Source of the DNA: Silanimonas sp044377035
GTDB lineage: Bacteria; Pseudomonadota; Gammaproteobacteria; Xanthomonadales; Xanthomonadaceae
NCBI RefSeq assembly: GCF_044377035.1
Contig: NZ_JBILJW010000010.1
Span: forward strand, 1-64,000
DNA length: 64,000 nt
Direction of reading: 5' to 3'
The position numbers and the translations under genes are program-made. The notes beneath the pieces are model-generated. The model was not told the origin of the DNA and ran no database searches. It saw nothing but the letters and a program-made list of their open reading frames with translations. Below, piece by piece: positions 36,541 through 44,849 of this stretch; positions within the stretch are counted from its first letter, which is position 1, and each line of letters opens with the position of its first letter.

Positions 36541-37878
36541 ATGCGTCTTGGACGCAAACTGCTGGCCATCGGTGGCCTGATCCTGCTGTTGCTGATTCCC
36601 CTCGCCCTGCTGGATGGGCTGGTCGACGAACGCCAGCAGCGCGCGGCAGAGGTCGTCGCGGACATCGCGCAGGCCAGTGCGAACGCGCAGCGCGTGACTG
36701 CGCCTTTGCTCCGGGTGGAGATCGAGCGCGTGGTGCGGCGGATGGAGCGCGTCGGCAGCGATGAACGCGCGCCTTCGCAGCCTGTCGACTACACCGAGGT
36801 CGAGACTGTGCTGGTGGCGGCGGATGCGGTCGACGTGAACGCCACGCTCGGCACGGAGACCCGCCAGCGCGGCCTGTTCGACGCCCGGATCTTCCAGCAG
36901 AAGGCCGAGATCAGCGCGCGGTTCCGCGTGCCTGTGCCGCGCGAGGTGCCCGGGCAGCTCTCGGTGCGCCTCCGCGATGCGCGCTGGGTATTGGGCCTCG
37001 GCGACAACCGCGGCATCACCGCGCTCACCGTGAAGGCCAACGGCCGCGCCCTGCAGCCGGAGCCGGGCACCGGCGTGGCCTGGCTCCCGGAGGGCGTGCA
37101 GGCCGCCGTGCCGGGCGTGGCGACCCCCGGCGCGGTCATCGAGACGGCGGCGACCTTGGAACTCACCGGCACCAGCCAGCTGGCCTGGCTGCCCGTGGCC
37201 GAAGACTTCCGCTGGCGGCTGTCGGGCGACTGGCCGCACCCGCGCTTCGCCGGATTCGCGCTGCCGGTGCAGCGTGAGGTCCGCGCCGACGGGTTCACTG
37301 CCGAATGGCGGCTGTCGTCGTTGGCCAGCCAGGCGCCGCAGCGCCTCGCCGCCTGCGGCCCGGAGTCGCATTGCCCGGGGCTGGATGCCACGGCCGTCAG
37401 CCTGGAGCTGCTGGACCCGGTCGACCGCTACCTGATGACCGACCGCGCCATCAAATACGCGCTGCTGTTCCTCGGGCTGGTGTTCGGCGCGGTCTTCCTG
37501 CTGGAAGTGCTGCGCGGGGCGTCCGTGCACCCGCTGCACTACCTGCTGGTCGGGCTCGCGCTGGCCCTGTTCTTTCTGCTGCTGCTGGCCTTGGCCGAGC
37601 ACGTTGGCTTTGGCTTGGCCTATGCGCTGGCCGCCGGCGCCTGCATCGCCCTCATCGGCTACTACCTGAGCGGCGTGCTGGGCGGGGCGAAGCGCGGCCT
37701 CGGTCTCGCGGCCCTGCTTGGCGCCCTATACGGCGCGCTCTACGGCCTGCTGCAGTCCGAGGACCACGCCCTGCTGCTCGGCGCCGTGCTGCTGTTCGGC
37801 GTGCTGGCGGCGACGATGGTGCTGACCCGCCGCATCGACTGGGCGCAGCTGGGCAGCGCACCGCCGCCGGTGCCGTGA
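36541..37878 (+). CDS. creD: CreD-like inner-membrane protein
   Basis: 445-residue membrane protein of the CreD (Cet) family, named for colicin E2 tolerance and cell-envelope integrity and controlled by CreBC in enterobacteria. One N-terminal helix (about 5-25), a large periplasmic domain (about 30-300) with GDNRGIT and GLFDARIF motifs of the family, and a C-terminal bundle of about six helices beginning YALLFLGLVFGAVFLLEV with LHYLLVGLALALFFLLLL. GGAGG lies 6 nt before the ATG. No creBC two-component pair is beside it. It lies 123 bp after the FAAL gene on the same strand, so co-transcription is possible but unproven. Confidence 0.86.
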   Translation: MRLGRKLLAIGGLILLLLIPLALLDGLVDERQQRAAEVVADIAQASANAQRVTAPLLRVEIERVVRRMERVGSDERAPSQPVDYTEVETVLVAADAVDVNATLGTETRQRGLFDARIFQQKAEISARFRVPVPREVPGQLSVRLRDARWVLGLGDNRGITALTVKANGRALQPEPGTGVAWLPEGVQAAVPGVATPGAVIETAATLELTGTSQLAWLPVAEDFRWRLSGDWPHPRFAGFALPVQREVRADGFTAEWRLSSLASQAPQRLAACGPESHCPGLDATAVSLELLDPVDRYLMTDRAIKYALLFLGLVFGAVFLLEVLRGASVHPLHYLLVGLALALFFLLLLALAEHVGFGLAYALAAGACIALIGYYLSGVLGGAKRGLGLAALLGALYGALYGLLQSEDHALLLGAVLLFGVLAATMVLTRRIDWAQLGSAPPPVP

Positions 37879-37881
37879 AGA

Positions 37882-37919
37882 CCGCCCCGGCCTGCATTCG
37901 AATGCGGGCCGGGGGGCGG
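37882..37919. terminator. Inverted repeat after creD
   Basis: CCGCCCCGGCC..TGCATT and AATGC..GGCCGGGGGGCGG pair around a CG centre just after the creD stop, giving a long GC-rich stem with small internal mismatches. No T-tract. It separates creD from the glyA promoter. Confidence 0.45.
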
Positions 37920-37946
37920 CGGCCGGGATGGGGGGAGGGGAGCGGC

Positions 37947-37952
37947 TACAAT
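37947..37952 (+). promoter_or_regulatory. -10-like element of glyA
   Basis: TACAAT in the context GGCTACAATGGCGG, 31 nt before the ATG. The -35 region is G-rich without a recognisable hexamer. Confidence 0.45.
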
Positions 37953-37982
37953 GGCGGCTTCCCTTCGCCCGAGGCCCGCCCG

Positions 37983-39251
37983 ATGTTCCCGAGCAGCATG
38001 CGCATTGCCGATTACGACACCGAACTGGCCCAGGCCATGGCCGCTGAGCGGCAGCGCCAGGAAGACCACGTCGAGCTGATCGCCTCGGAGAACTACGCCA
38101 GCCCGCGCGTGATGGAAGCCCAGGGCTCGGTGCTGACCAACAAGTACGCCGAAGGCTACCCGGGCAAGCGCTACTACGGTGGCTGCGAGTACGTCGACGT
38201 GGCCGAGAAGCTCGCCATCGAGCGCTGCAAGGCGCTGTTCGGCGCCGACTACGCCAACGTGCAGCCGCACTCGGGTTCGCAGGCCAACCAGGGCGTGTTC
38301 ATGGCCCTCCTGCAGCCGGGCGACACCATCCTCGGCATGTCGCTGGCCCACGGCGGCCACCTGACCCACGGCGCCAAGGTCAACGCCTCGGGCAAGCTCT
38401 ACAACGCCGTGCAGTACGGTGTGAACGAGCAGGGCCTCATCGACATGGACGAGGTCGAGCGCCTCGCCGTCGAGCACCAGCCGAAGATGGTCATCGCCGG
38501 CTTCTCGGCCTACTCGCAGGTGCTGGACTGGGCGCGCTTCCGTGCGATCGCCGACAAGGTCGGCGCCGTCCTGTTCGTCGACATGGCGCACATCGCCGGC
38601 CTCGTCGCTGCGGGCGTCTACCCGAACCCGCTGCCTTACGCCCACGTCGTCACCAGTACGACGCACAAGACCCTGCGCGGCCCGCGCGGCGGCATCATCG
38701 TGATGAGCAAAGCCGGCGCCGGCGACAAGGCCGAAGAGCTCGAGAAGAAGCTGCAGAGCATCGTCTTCCCGGGCATCCAGGGCGGCCCGCTGATGCACGT
38801 CATCGCCGGCAAGGCCGTGGCCTTCAAGGAAGCGCTGGAGCCGGAGTTCAAGGCCTACCAGCAGCAGGTGGTGAAGAACGCGCAGGCCATGGCGAAGACC
38901 TTGATCGCCCGCGGGTACAAGATCGTCTCCGGCGGCACGCAGAACCACCTGATGCTGATCGACCTGATCGGTCGCGAGGTCTCGGGCAAGGACGCGGAGG
39001 CCGCGCTCGGCGCCGCGCACATCACCGTCAACAAGAACTCGGTGCCGAACGACCCGCGTTCGCCCTTTGTCACCTCGGGCCTGCGCATCGGTACGCCGGC
39101 GGTGACGACCCGTGGCTACGTCGAGGCCGACTGCGTCGAGCTCGCGGGCTGGATCGCCGACGTGCTCGACGCCCCGACCGACGCGGCCGTGCTGACGCGC
39201 GTGCGTGACGCCGTCACCGCGCAGTGCCGCAAGTACCCGGTCTACGGCTGA
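37983..39251 (+). CDS. glyA: Serine hydroxymethyltransferase
   Basis: 422-residue PLP enzyme interconverting serine and glycine with tetrahydrofolate, the main one-carbon source. The PLP lysine is K229 in STTHKTLRGPRGG, the same number as in E. coli GlyA. HSGSQANQ near 95 and the C-terminal TSGLRIGTPAVTTRG are also diagnostic. The ATG at 37983 gives MFPSSMRIADYD; the Met at residue 6 is an alternative start. First gene of glyA-nrdR-GNAT-ribD. Confidence 0.97.
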   Translation: MFPSSMRIADYDTELAQAMAAERQRQEDHVELIASENYASPRVMEAQGSVLTNKYAEGYPGKRYYGGCEYVDVAEKLAIERCKALFGADYANVQPHSGSQANQGVFMALLQPGDTILGMSLAHGGHLTHGAKVNASGKLYNAVQYGVNEQGLIDMDEVERLAVEHQPKMVIAGFSAYSQVLDWARFRAIADKVGAVLFVDMAHIAGLVAAGVYPNPLPYAHVVTSTTHKTLRGPRGGIIVMSKAGAGDKAEELEKKLQSIVFPGIQGGPLMHVIAGKAVAFKEALEPEFKAYQQQVVKNAQAMAKTLIARGYKIVSGGTQNHLMLIDLIGREVSGKDAEAALGAAHITVNKNSVPNDPRSPFVTSGLRIGTPAVTTRGYVEADCVELAGWIADVLDAPTDAAVLTRVRDAVTAQCRKYPVYG

Positions 39252-39262
39252 GCCGCTGACGC

Positions 39263-39787
39263 ATGCATTGCCCCTTCTGCCCGCACGAGGACACGCGCGT
39301 GATCGACTCGCGCGTGGCCGAGGACGGGAGCAGCATCCGCCGCCGCCGGGAATGCCCGGCCTGCGGCGAGCGCTTTTCCACGGTTGAACAGGTCGAGTGG
39401 CGCCTGCCGGCGGTCATCAAGAGCGATGGCCGCCGCGAGGCGTTCGACGAACGCAAGCTGCGCGCCAGCTTCGAGAAGGCCCTGCAGAAGCGGCCGGTGC
39501 CGGCCGAGCAGATCGATGCCGCGGTGTTCGCCGTGGTGAACGAGCTGCGCAAGAGTGGTGAGCGTGAACTGCCGTCGCGACGCGTCGGCGAGTTCGTGAT
39601 GGCGCAGCTGAAGCTGCTCGACCAGGTGGCCTACGTGCGCTTCGCCTCGGTCTACCGCAGCTTCGAGGACGTGCAGGATTTCCGCGAGGAGATCGAGAAG
39701 CTGCAGCGCGACCTGCCGGCCGCGCAGACCCTCGACCTGCCGCTCGAGGACACGGCGCCGAAGCCGGCCAAGCCGAAGAAGGGATGA
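39263..39787 (+). CDS. nrdR: Transcriptional repressor NrdR
   Basis: 174-residue repressor of ribonucleotide reductase genes that senses ATP/dATP. Zinc ribbon with C3, C6, C31 and C34 (MHCPFC...RRRECPACGERF), then the ATP-cone domain (about 48-138, VIKSDGRREAFDERKL). The usual place, between glyA and ribD. The C-terminus has an extra Lys/Pro-rich tail (KPAKPKKG). It overlaps the GNAT gene by 4 bp. Confidence 0.96.
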   Translation: MHCPFCPHEDTRVIDSRVAEDGSSIRRRRECPACGERFSTVEQVEWRLPAVIKSDGRREAFDERKLRASFEKALQKRPVPAEQIDAAVFAVVNELRKSGERELPSRRVGEFVMAQLKLLDQVAYVRFASVYRSFEDVQDFREEIEKLQRDLPAAQTLDLPLEDTAPKPAKPKKG

Positions 39788-40269
39788 GCGCCGGCGCGCG
39801 CTGGCGACTCGTGCTGGCGGGCGAGGCCCTCGATTGGCTTCCCACCCTGGCCCGTTGGCACCACGCCGAGTGGGCCGGGCTCTATGCCGATTGGTCGGAG
39901 GAGCGGGCGCTGGCCGAACTGCTCGAGGCCGCCCGCGCCGAGTCGCCCGTGCCCACGACGCTGGTGGCCCTTGCCGACGACGGTGCTTTGCTGGGCTCGG
40001 TGAGCCTCGTCGCCGAGGATTCGCCGGACCTGCGGGCCTTCGAGGGGCCGTGGCTGGCCAGCCTGTTCGTTCGGCCCGATGCCCGTGGCCGAGGCCTGGG
40101 CGAGGCCCTGGTCCGCGCCCTCGTCGACCACGCGGCGCGGGCCGGCCTGACGCACCTGCGCCTGTTCACGCCTCAGCACCGGGCGTTCTACGAACGGCTC
40201 GGCTGGGTGTACGAGGCGCCGGCGCGAAGCGCCGGCCAGTCCGTCGATGTCCTGACCCGCGTGCCGTAG
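39784..40269 (+). CDS. GNAT family N-acetyltransferase
   Basis: 161-residue acetyltransferase. The acetyl-CoA pyrophosphate loop is VRPDARGRGLGEALVRAL (about residues 98-115), followed by the conserved HRAFYERLGWVYE. The substrate is unknown. An ATGA overlap with nrdR couples them; a GNAT at this point of the nrdR-ribD cluster is seen in xanthomonads. Confidence 0.85.
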   Translation: MSAGARWRLVLAGEALDWLPTLARWHHAEWAGLYADWSEERALAELLEAARAESPVPTTLVALADDGALLGSVSLVAEDSPDLRAFEGPWLASLFVRPDARGRGLGEALVRALVDHAARAGLTHLRLFTPQHRAFYERLGWVYEAPARSAGQSVDVLTRVP

Positions 40270-40278
40270 GCTTCGCGC

Positions 40279-41370
40279 ATGCCCTTCTCCGAACTCGATC
40301 GCCGCCACATGGCCGAGGCCCTGCGCCTCGCCGCCGAGCATGCCTGCACCACCAAGCCGAACCCGATGGTCGGCTGCGTCATCGCGCAGGGCAGCGAGGT
40401 GGTGGGGCGTGGCGCACACCAGCGCGCCGGCGAGCCGCATGCCGAGGTGTTCGCGCTGCGAGAGGCGGGCGCGCGCGCCGTCGGTGCGACGGCCTACGTC
40501 ACGCTCGAGCCCTGCGCGCATTTCGGCCGCACGCCGCCCTGCGCCGACGCGCTGGTGGCCGCCGGCGTGATGCGCGTGGTCGCAGCCATCCGCGATCCCT
40601 TCCATGCCGTCGCCGGCCGCGGCTTCACCGCACTGCAAGCCGCGGGCATCACCGTCGAGCACGGCCTGCTCGCCGAGGAGGCTGAGTGGTTGAACCGTGG
40701 CTTCCTGATGCGTGCGCGGCAGGGCCGGCCGTGGGTGCGCGTGAAGCTGGCGATGAGCCTCGACGGCCGCACCGCGATGGCCAGCGGCGAGTCGAAATGG
40801 ATCACCGGCGAGGCCGCGCGCGCCGATGTGCAGGTCTACCGGGCGCGCGCCTCCGCCATCCTGACCGGCCTTGGGACGGTGCTGGCCGACGATCCGCGCC
40901 TCACCGCCCGCGTGCCTGAGGGCGTCGAAGTGGTGCCGCCGATGCGCGTGGTGCTCGACCACCACGGCGCGCTGCCGCGCGCCTGCCGCCTGCTCGATGG
41001 CGAAGCGCCGACGCTGGTCGCGCATGCCGATGACATCGTTCCCGACTATGGCCCGACGGTGGAAGGCTTCGCCGTGCCGCGCCGCGATGGCCACCTCGAC
41101 CTGCTCGCCGTGCTCGCGCAGCTGGCCACGCGGCAGGTGAACGAGGTGCAGGTCGAGGCCGGCGCCACGCTGGCCGGCGCCTTCCTGCGCGCGGGGCTCG
41201 TCGACGAACTGCTGCTCTACGTCGCGCCGGTGCTGCTCGGCGAGCGCGGACGCCCGCTGTTCGGCGGCCTCGGCATCGACCGCATGGACGAGCGCTTCGG
41301 TCTGGAGCGCCTCGAGGTGCACGCCTTCGACGACGGCGACCTGCGCCTCACCTACCGGCCCAAGCGCTGA
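40279..41370 (+). CDS. ribD: Bifunctional riboflavin deaminase-reductase RibD
   Basis: 363-residue enzyme for the second and third steps of riboflavin synthesis. N-terminal deaminase domain (about 1-145) with zinc ligands H54 (HAE, with catalytic E56), C79 and C88 (EPCAHFGRTPPC). C-terminal reductase domain (about 148-360) with VRVKLAMSLDGRTA and EAGATLAGAFL. Gene order glyA-nrdR-GNAT-ribD is maintained. An AraC-type gene starts 2 nt after its stop. Confidence 0.96.
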   Translation: MPFSELDRRHMAEALRLAAEHACTTKPNPMVGCVIAQGSEVVGRGAHQRAGEPHAEVFALREAGARAVGATAYVTLEPCAHFGRTPPCADALVAAGVMRVVAAIRDPFHAVAGRGFTALQAAGITVEHGLLAEEAEWLNRGFLMRARQGRPWVRVKLAMSLDGRTAMASGESKWITGEAARADVQVYRARASAILTGLGTVLADDPRLTARVPEGVEVVPPMRVVLDHHGALPRACRLLDGEAPTLVAHADDIVPDYGPTVEGFAVPRRDGHLDLLAVLAQLATRQVNEVQVEAGATLAGAFLRAGLVDELLLYVAPVLLGERGRPLFGGLGIDRMDERFGLERLEVHAFDDGDLRLTYRPKR

Positions 41371-41372
41371 CG

Positions 41373-42104
41373 ATGCCGGCGCGCCTGCACTTTTTCCGCG
41401 AGCGCGCGCTGGTGCTGACACGAACCGCGGATTCGGGCTGGCACGCCCATCGCGCGCTGCAGGCGATGGTGGCGTTGGACGAGGGTTTCCGGGTCGAACG
41501 CGAGGACGCCGCGGCAGCCGAGCGCCGTTTCGCGGCCTTCGCCCCGATGGAGCGGCATCGCATCCGCGGCGGCGGCGCGTTGATCGCCTACCTGTTCTTT
41601 GATGTCGGGCCGCGCGCGTGGCAGGCCTGGCGCGAGGCCGGAGGCGAAGCCCGGGCGCCGGAGCCCGCCCTGCTGGACACCCTGCGCGCGCTGGTGCGAC
41701 CCGGTGCCGACCCGGACCGCGGCGCGGTGGAAGCACTCGCGGCGCGCTGGTGCGCCGAGTGCTGGCCGGGCCTCGCGGTGCAGGCCCCCGCGGATGCGCG
41801 GCTGAAGCGCGCCCTCGACGCCCTCGAGGCCGAGCCGCTCGCGCCGTGGACGCATCGCTCGCTGGCCGAGCGCGCCCACCTCTCGCCGAGCCGGTTCCAG
41901 GTGCTGTTCCGCGAAGCGACCGGCCTGCCAGTGCGCAATTACCTGCTGTGGCGGCGCCTGCTCGAAGCCACGGCGCGGCTGCAGGCCGGGGAGGGCGTGA
42001 CGGCCGCGGCGCATGCCACCGGCTTCGCCGATGCGGCGCATCTGTCGCGCAGCTTCCGACGGATCATCGGCGCGGCGCCGTCCTCGCTGCTGCCGGGGCG
42101 CTAA
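41373..42104 (+). CDS. AraC-type transcriptional regulator
   Basis: 243-residue regulator. The C-terminal AraC DNA-binding domain (about 140-240) has two helix-turn-helix units, SLAERAHLSPSRFQVLFREA and AAAHATGFADAAHLSRSFRR. The N-terminal part starts MPARLHFFRERALVLTR and resembles a compact cupin-like sensor; no ligand can be inferred. It starts 2 nt after ribD on the same strand, so it is likely co-transcribed; whether it controls the riboflavin genes is unknown. Confidence 0.85.
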   Translation: MPARLHFFRERALVLTRTADSGWHAHRALQAMVALDEGFRVEREDAAAAERRFAAFAPMERHRIRGGGALIAYLFFDVGPRAWQAWREAGGEARAPEPALLDTLRALVRPGADPDRGAVEALAARWCAECWPGLAVQAPADARLKRALDALEAEPLAPWTHRSLAERAHLSPSRFQVLFREATGLPVRNYLLWRRLLEATARLQAGEGVTAAAHATGFADAAHLSRSFRRIIGAAPSSLLPGR

Positions 42105-42203
42105 GCCCCCACCACCTCGGCCTCACATCCAGTGCGCTGGTTCAAGCGCCGTCGGCCACCGCCGCCTAGCCTGAGCCGCATTCCCGAACCCGCGCGCCCG
42201 CCA

Positions 42204-42665
42204 ATGAACACCACTGCCGCCGACCTTCCGCAGCCCCGCGAACGCCGCCGCATCGACGTGCTGGTCGGGCAGTACGCGGAATCGCACCGCCACCCGACCA
42301 ATGTCGCCGTGCATTGGGTCTGCGTGCCGATCATCGTCTGGTGCACGTTGGCCCTGGTGTTCGTCGTGCATCCTTGGCTGTGCTACGCCTTCGTCGCGGC
42401 CTCGCTGGTGCACTACTTCCGTCTGTCGTGGCCGATGGCGGTGGTGATGGCGGGCTTCACGGCGGCGTCGGTGGCCTCGTTCTTCGTGGTGCCACACGTG
42501 GGTTGGGTCGCGCTGGCGGCCTTCGTGGTCACCTGGATCGCGCAGTTCATCGGCCACAAGATCGAAGGCAAGAAGCCCAGCTTCCTCGAGGACCTGCAGT
42601 TCCTGCTGGTCGGCCCGCTGTTCCTACTGGTGAAGGCCTTCCGCAAGGCCGGCCTCCCGTACTGA
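42204..42665 (+). CDS. Mpo1-like (DUF962) membrane protein
   Basis: 153-residue membrane protein of the DUF962 / Mpo1 family. Yeast Mpo1 is an Fe(II)-dependent dioxygenase in alpha-oxidation of 2-hydroxy fatty acids. Family marks are visible: QYAESHRHPTNVAVHWVCVP with its histidines, three to four hydrophobic helices, and QFIGHKIEGKKPSFLEDLQF. The ATG at 42204 fits the family N-terminus; a GTG at 42132 would add a Pro/Arg-rich extension that is not typical. The bacterial substrate is not established. Confidence 0.82.
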   Translation: MNTTAADLPQPRERRRIDVLVGQYAESHRHPTNVAVHWVCVPIIVWCTLALVFVVHPWLCYAFVAASLVHYFRLSWPMAVVMAGFTAASVASFFVVPHVGWVALAAFVVTWIAQFIGHKIEGKKPSFLEDLQFLLVGPLFLLVKAFRKAGLPY

Positions 42666-42744
42666 TCCGCTCGCGGCGCGGGTCGCCGGCCACCGCGCAA
42701 CGCCGCGTTGCCACCACGGCGACGCCCAGCCCGGGGGCGCTCCC

Positions 42745-42750
42745 TATAAT
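42745..42750 (+). promoter_or_regulatory. -10 element of ribE
   Basis: Perfect TATAAT, 28 nt before the ribE ATG. No -35 at 16-18 nt. No FMN riboswitch-like leader is present. Confidence 0.55.
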
Positions 42751-42777
42751 CGCGGGCTGCCCTTACCGGACACCCCG

Positions 42778-43380
42778 ATGTTCACCGGATTGATCCAGGC
42801 CGTCGGCCGCCTCGTCGACCGTACGCCCCTCGGCGGCGACGTGCGCCTGCGCTTCACCGTCGGCGTCATGCCCTTTGGCGACGTGCAGCTCGGCGAATCC
42901 ATCGCCTGCAATGGCGTCTGCCTGACGGTCGTCGCCTTCGACACCGCGCACTTCGACGCCGACGTCTCGACGGAAACCCTCGCCCTGACGACGCTGGGCG
43001 CCCTGCCCGTGGGCGCGGCCGTGAACCTCGAGCGCGCGCTGCGCGTCGGTGACCGTCTTGGTGGCCACCTCGTCAGCGGCCATGTGGATGGCGTCGGCGC
43101 GGTCGCCGCGGTGCACGACGACGCCCGCGGCCAGCGCTGGCGCTTCGGTGCGCCCAAGGCCCTGCTGCGCTTCATCGCGCAGAAGGGGTCGATCGCGGTC
43201 GATGGCACGTCGCTGACGGTGAACGCGGTGGATGACGCCGGTTTCGAGGTGATGCTGGTGCCGCACACGCTGGCGCACACCGGCTTCGGCGCGATGCCGG
43301 TCGGCACGCCGGTCAATCTCGAAGTGGACACGGTGGCGCGCTACGTCGCGCGCCTGCAGGAAACGGAGGGCTGGGCCTGA
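42778..43380 (+). CDS. ribE: Riboflavin synthase alpha subunit
   Basis: 200-residue enzyme converting two 6,7-dimethyl-8-ribityllumazines to riboflavin. Two lumazine-binding repeats: MFTGLIQAVGRLVD...CNGVCLTVV and SGHVDGVGAV...DGTSLTVNAVDD, with GHLVSGHVD diagnostic. It has its own TATAAT promoter element. In related genomes ribBA follows directly; here about 6.6 kb of other genes intervene. Confidence 0.96.
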   Translation: MFTGLIQAVGRLVDRTPLGGDVRLRFTVGVMPFGDVQLGESIACNGVCLTVVAFDTAHFDADVSTETLALTTLGALPVGAAVNLERALRVGDRLGGHLVSGHVDGVGAVAAVHDDARGQRWRFGAPKALLRFIAQKGSIAVDGTSLTVNAVDDAGFEVMLVPHTLAHTGFGAMPVGTPVNLEVDTVARYVARLQETEGWA

Positions 43381-43443
43381 CGGGCCTTCCCTCTTGCCGA
43401 TCGGACGCGCCGATCATCCGTTCCGCCGCATGAAGCTCCGCTT

Positions 43444-43473
43444 GCAATCGAATCGCAACAGCGCACCAATCGT
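43444..43473 (+). repeat. Left copy of a 30-bp imperfect inverted repeat flanking the accessory block
   Basis: Starts with the 17-mer GCAATCGAATCGCAACA, which recurs exactly on the opposite strand at 49804-49820; over 30 nt about 27 positions agree. It lies 124 nt before the cytochrome c' ATG, in the non-coding gap after ribE. It could be a mobile-element end, a dispersed repeat or a shared regulatory site. Confidence 0.6.
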
Positions 43474-43520
43474 CCTGCGTCTTTGGCGCCGCACGCTCGT
43501 CTCTGGGCTTCCGGCGAAGT

Positions 43521-43550
43521 CCGGCCCTGAGGGCCGAACGTCGGACGACC
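43521..43550 (+). other. Nested inverted repeat upstream of cytochrome c'
   Basis: CGGCCC-TGA-GGGCCG (43522-43536) forms a perfect 6-bp stem and sits inside the outer pair GTCCG and CGGAC. A possible leader hairpin of the cytochrome c' transcript or part of a repeat unit; no function assigned. Confidence 0.4.
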
Positions 43551-43596
43551 ACGGTGCCGGCCCGCCGTCCGGCAGCGAAAGCAACGGAGAAAGTCG

Positions 43597-44082
43597 ATGA
43601 AAGCAAATCGTTTGTTTGGCCCGTTGGTCTTGGTCGCCCTTTCCGGCACCTTTCTGGCCGTTGCTTCGGGCGCCTCGGCCCAAGCGGGCTCCACTCCGGC
43701 CGATCCGGTCGCCCAGGTCGAGGAGAGAAAGGCCAACTTCAAGACGCTTGGGCGGGCGATGAATACCCTCGATACATTCGTCAAGGGCGAGGGCGGCACG
43801 GCCGAGGACGCCCGAGCGGCGGCGGCCACTCTTGCAGAGACCGGGCGCCGTATCGGTGACTGGTGGCCTGAAGGAACGGCTGTCGGCGTTGGTGATAGCG
43901 AAGCAAAGCCCGAAATCTGGACGAAGAAGGCGGAGTTCCTCGCCCTCCAGAAGCGCTTTGAGGCGACACTCCCCGGTCTGGTGCAGGCCGCCGCCACGGG
44001 CGATCGGGCCCGCATCGGCGCGGCCCTCAATGCCGTGGGCCGCGAGTGCGGGGCCTGCCACGACGGTTACAAGCTGGACTGA
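43597..44082 (+). CDS. Cytochrome c' (c-prime)
   Basis: 161-residue periplasmic haem protein. Signal peptide about 1-29 (cleavage after ASAQA or ASGASA), then a four-helix bundle with the C-terminal haem motif C151-G-A-C154-H155 followed by DGYKLD, the layout of class II cytochromes c. Such proteins bind NO or act as high-spin electron or gas carriers. A GGAGA site precedes the ATG. A cytochrome b561 gene follows after 5 nt, a frequent pairing that suggests the b561 is its membrane redox partner. Confidence 0.9.
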   Translation: MKANRLFGPLVLVALSGTFLAVASGASAQAGSTPADPVAQVEERKANFKTLGRAMNTLDTFVKGEGGTAEDARAAAATLAETGRRIGDWWPEGTAVGVGDSEAKPEIWTKKAEFLALQKRFEATLPGLVQAAATGDRARIGAALNAVGRECGACHDGYKLD

Positions 44083-44087
44083 TCCCC

Positions 44088-44789
44088 ATGATCGCCCCGG
44101 CTGATTCCGAGCGGTCTCCTTCGCCCACGTCCGAACGGTCCCTTCGCGTTTGGGACCTCCCGGTCCGGGTCGTCCACTGGGGGCTGGTCGTTTGTCTCGC
44201 CGGCTCCTGGTGGACGGCGGAGAACGAGGATTGGGAGCGCCATCTGCTGTTTGGCTATGGCGCACTCGGCTTGGTGGTGTTCCGTGTCGCCTGGGGGATG
44301 GTCGGAAGCGAGACCGCGCGCTTCCGGAGTTTCGTTCGCGGTCCGGCAGCCGTCCTCGCGCACCTTCGTGAGCTCGCCCGCCCGGGACCGCTTCCGGCCC
44401 ATCCGGGGCACAACCCCGCCGGCGCACTGGCCGTGATCCTGCTCCTGCTCCTGGTGGGTGTGCAGACGTTGTCCGGGCTGTTTCTCTCCGGCGGCGATCT
44501 CTTCTTGGTCGAAGCCCCGCTGAGCGGCTGGGTCGGCGGGCGCATGACCCGCTGGCTGGGGGACGTGCACGAATGGGGGTTCACCGTGTTGCAGGCGGTG
44601 GTCGCCTTGCACATCGTGGCCGCGCTGGCCTATGCCGTGCTCAAGCGCCGCAACCTCATCGTGCCGATGCTGACGGGGCGCGATGCCGATCTGCAGGGAC
44701 CCGCGCCTTTCATGGCGCCTTTGTCGCGCGCCATCGTCCTCGGGGCCCTCGTCGCCGCGGGCGTCTGGGCGCTGGTCCGCTTCGCCTGA
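44088..44789 (+). CDS. Cytochrome b561-type membrane protein
   Basis: 233-residue di-haem b membrane protein of the bacterial b561 family. VWDLPVRVVHWGLVV at residues 21-35 carries the first haem histidine. Four main helices follow, with further His residues in GHNPAG, DVHEWGF and VVALHIVAALAYA. The last helix is near 210-230. It probably transfers electrons between the quinone pool and the cytochrome c' encoded 5 nt upstream. Confidence 0.9.
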   Translation: MIAPADSERSPSPTSERSLRVWDLPVRVVHWGLVVCLAGSWWTAENEDWERHLLFGYGALGLVVFRVAWGMVGSETARFRSFVRGPAAVLAHLRELARPGPLPAHPGHNPAGALAVILLLLLVGVQTLSGLFLSGGDLFLVEAPLSGWVGGRMTRWLGDVHEWGFTVLQAVVALHIVAALAYAVLKRRNLIVPMLTGRDADLQGPAPFMAPLSRAIVLGALVAAGVWALVRFA

Positions 44790-44802
44790 TGCCTTCGAGC
44801 AA

Positions 44803-44832
44803 GGCCGGCGGTGTTTCGCGACACCGCTGGCC
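44803..44832. terminator. Strong hairpin between cytochrome b561 and the receptor gene
   Basis: GGCCGGCGGTGT and ACACCGCTGGCC form a 12-bp stem (11 Watson-Crick pairs and one G-T) with a TTCGCG loop. It lies between two convergent genes 60 bp apart, so it is a good candidate bidirectional terminator although it lacks a T-run. Confidence 0.55.
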
Positions 44833-44849
44833 CATCCTCATCGGGCTGT

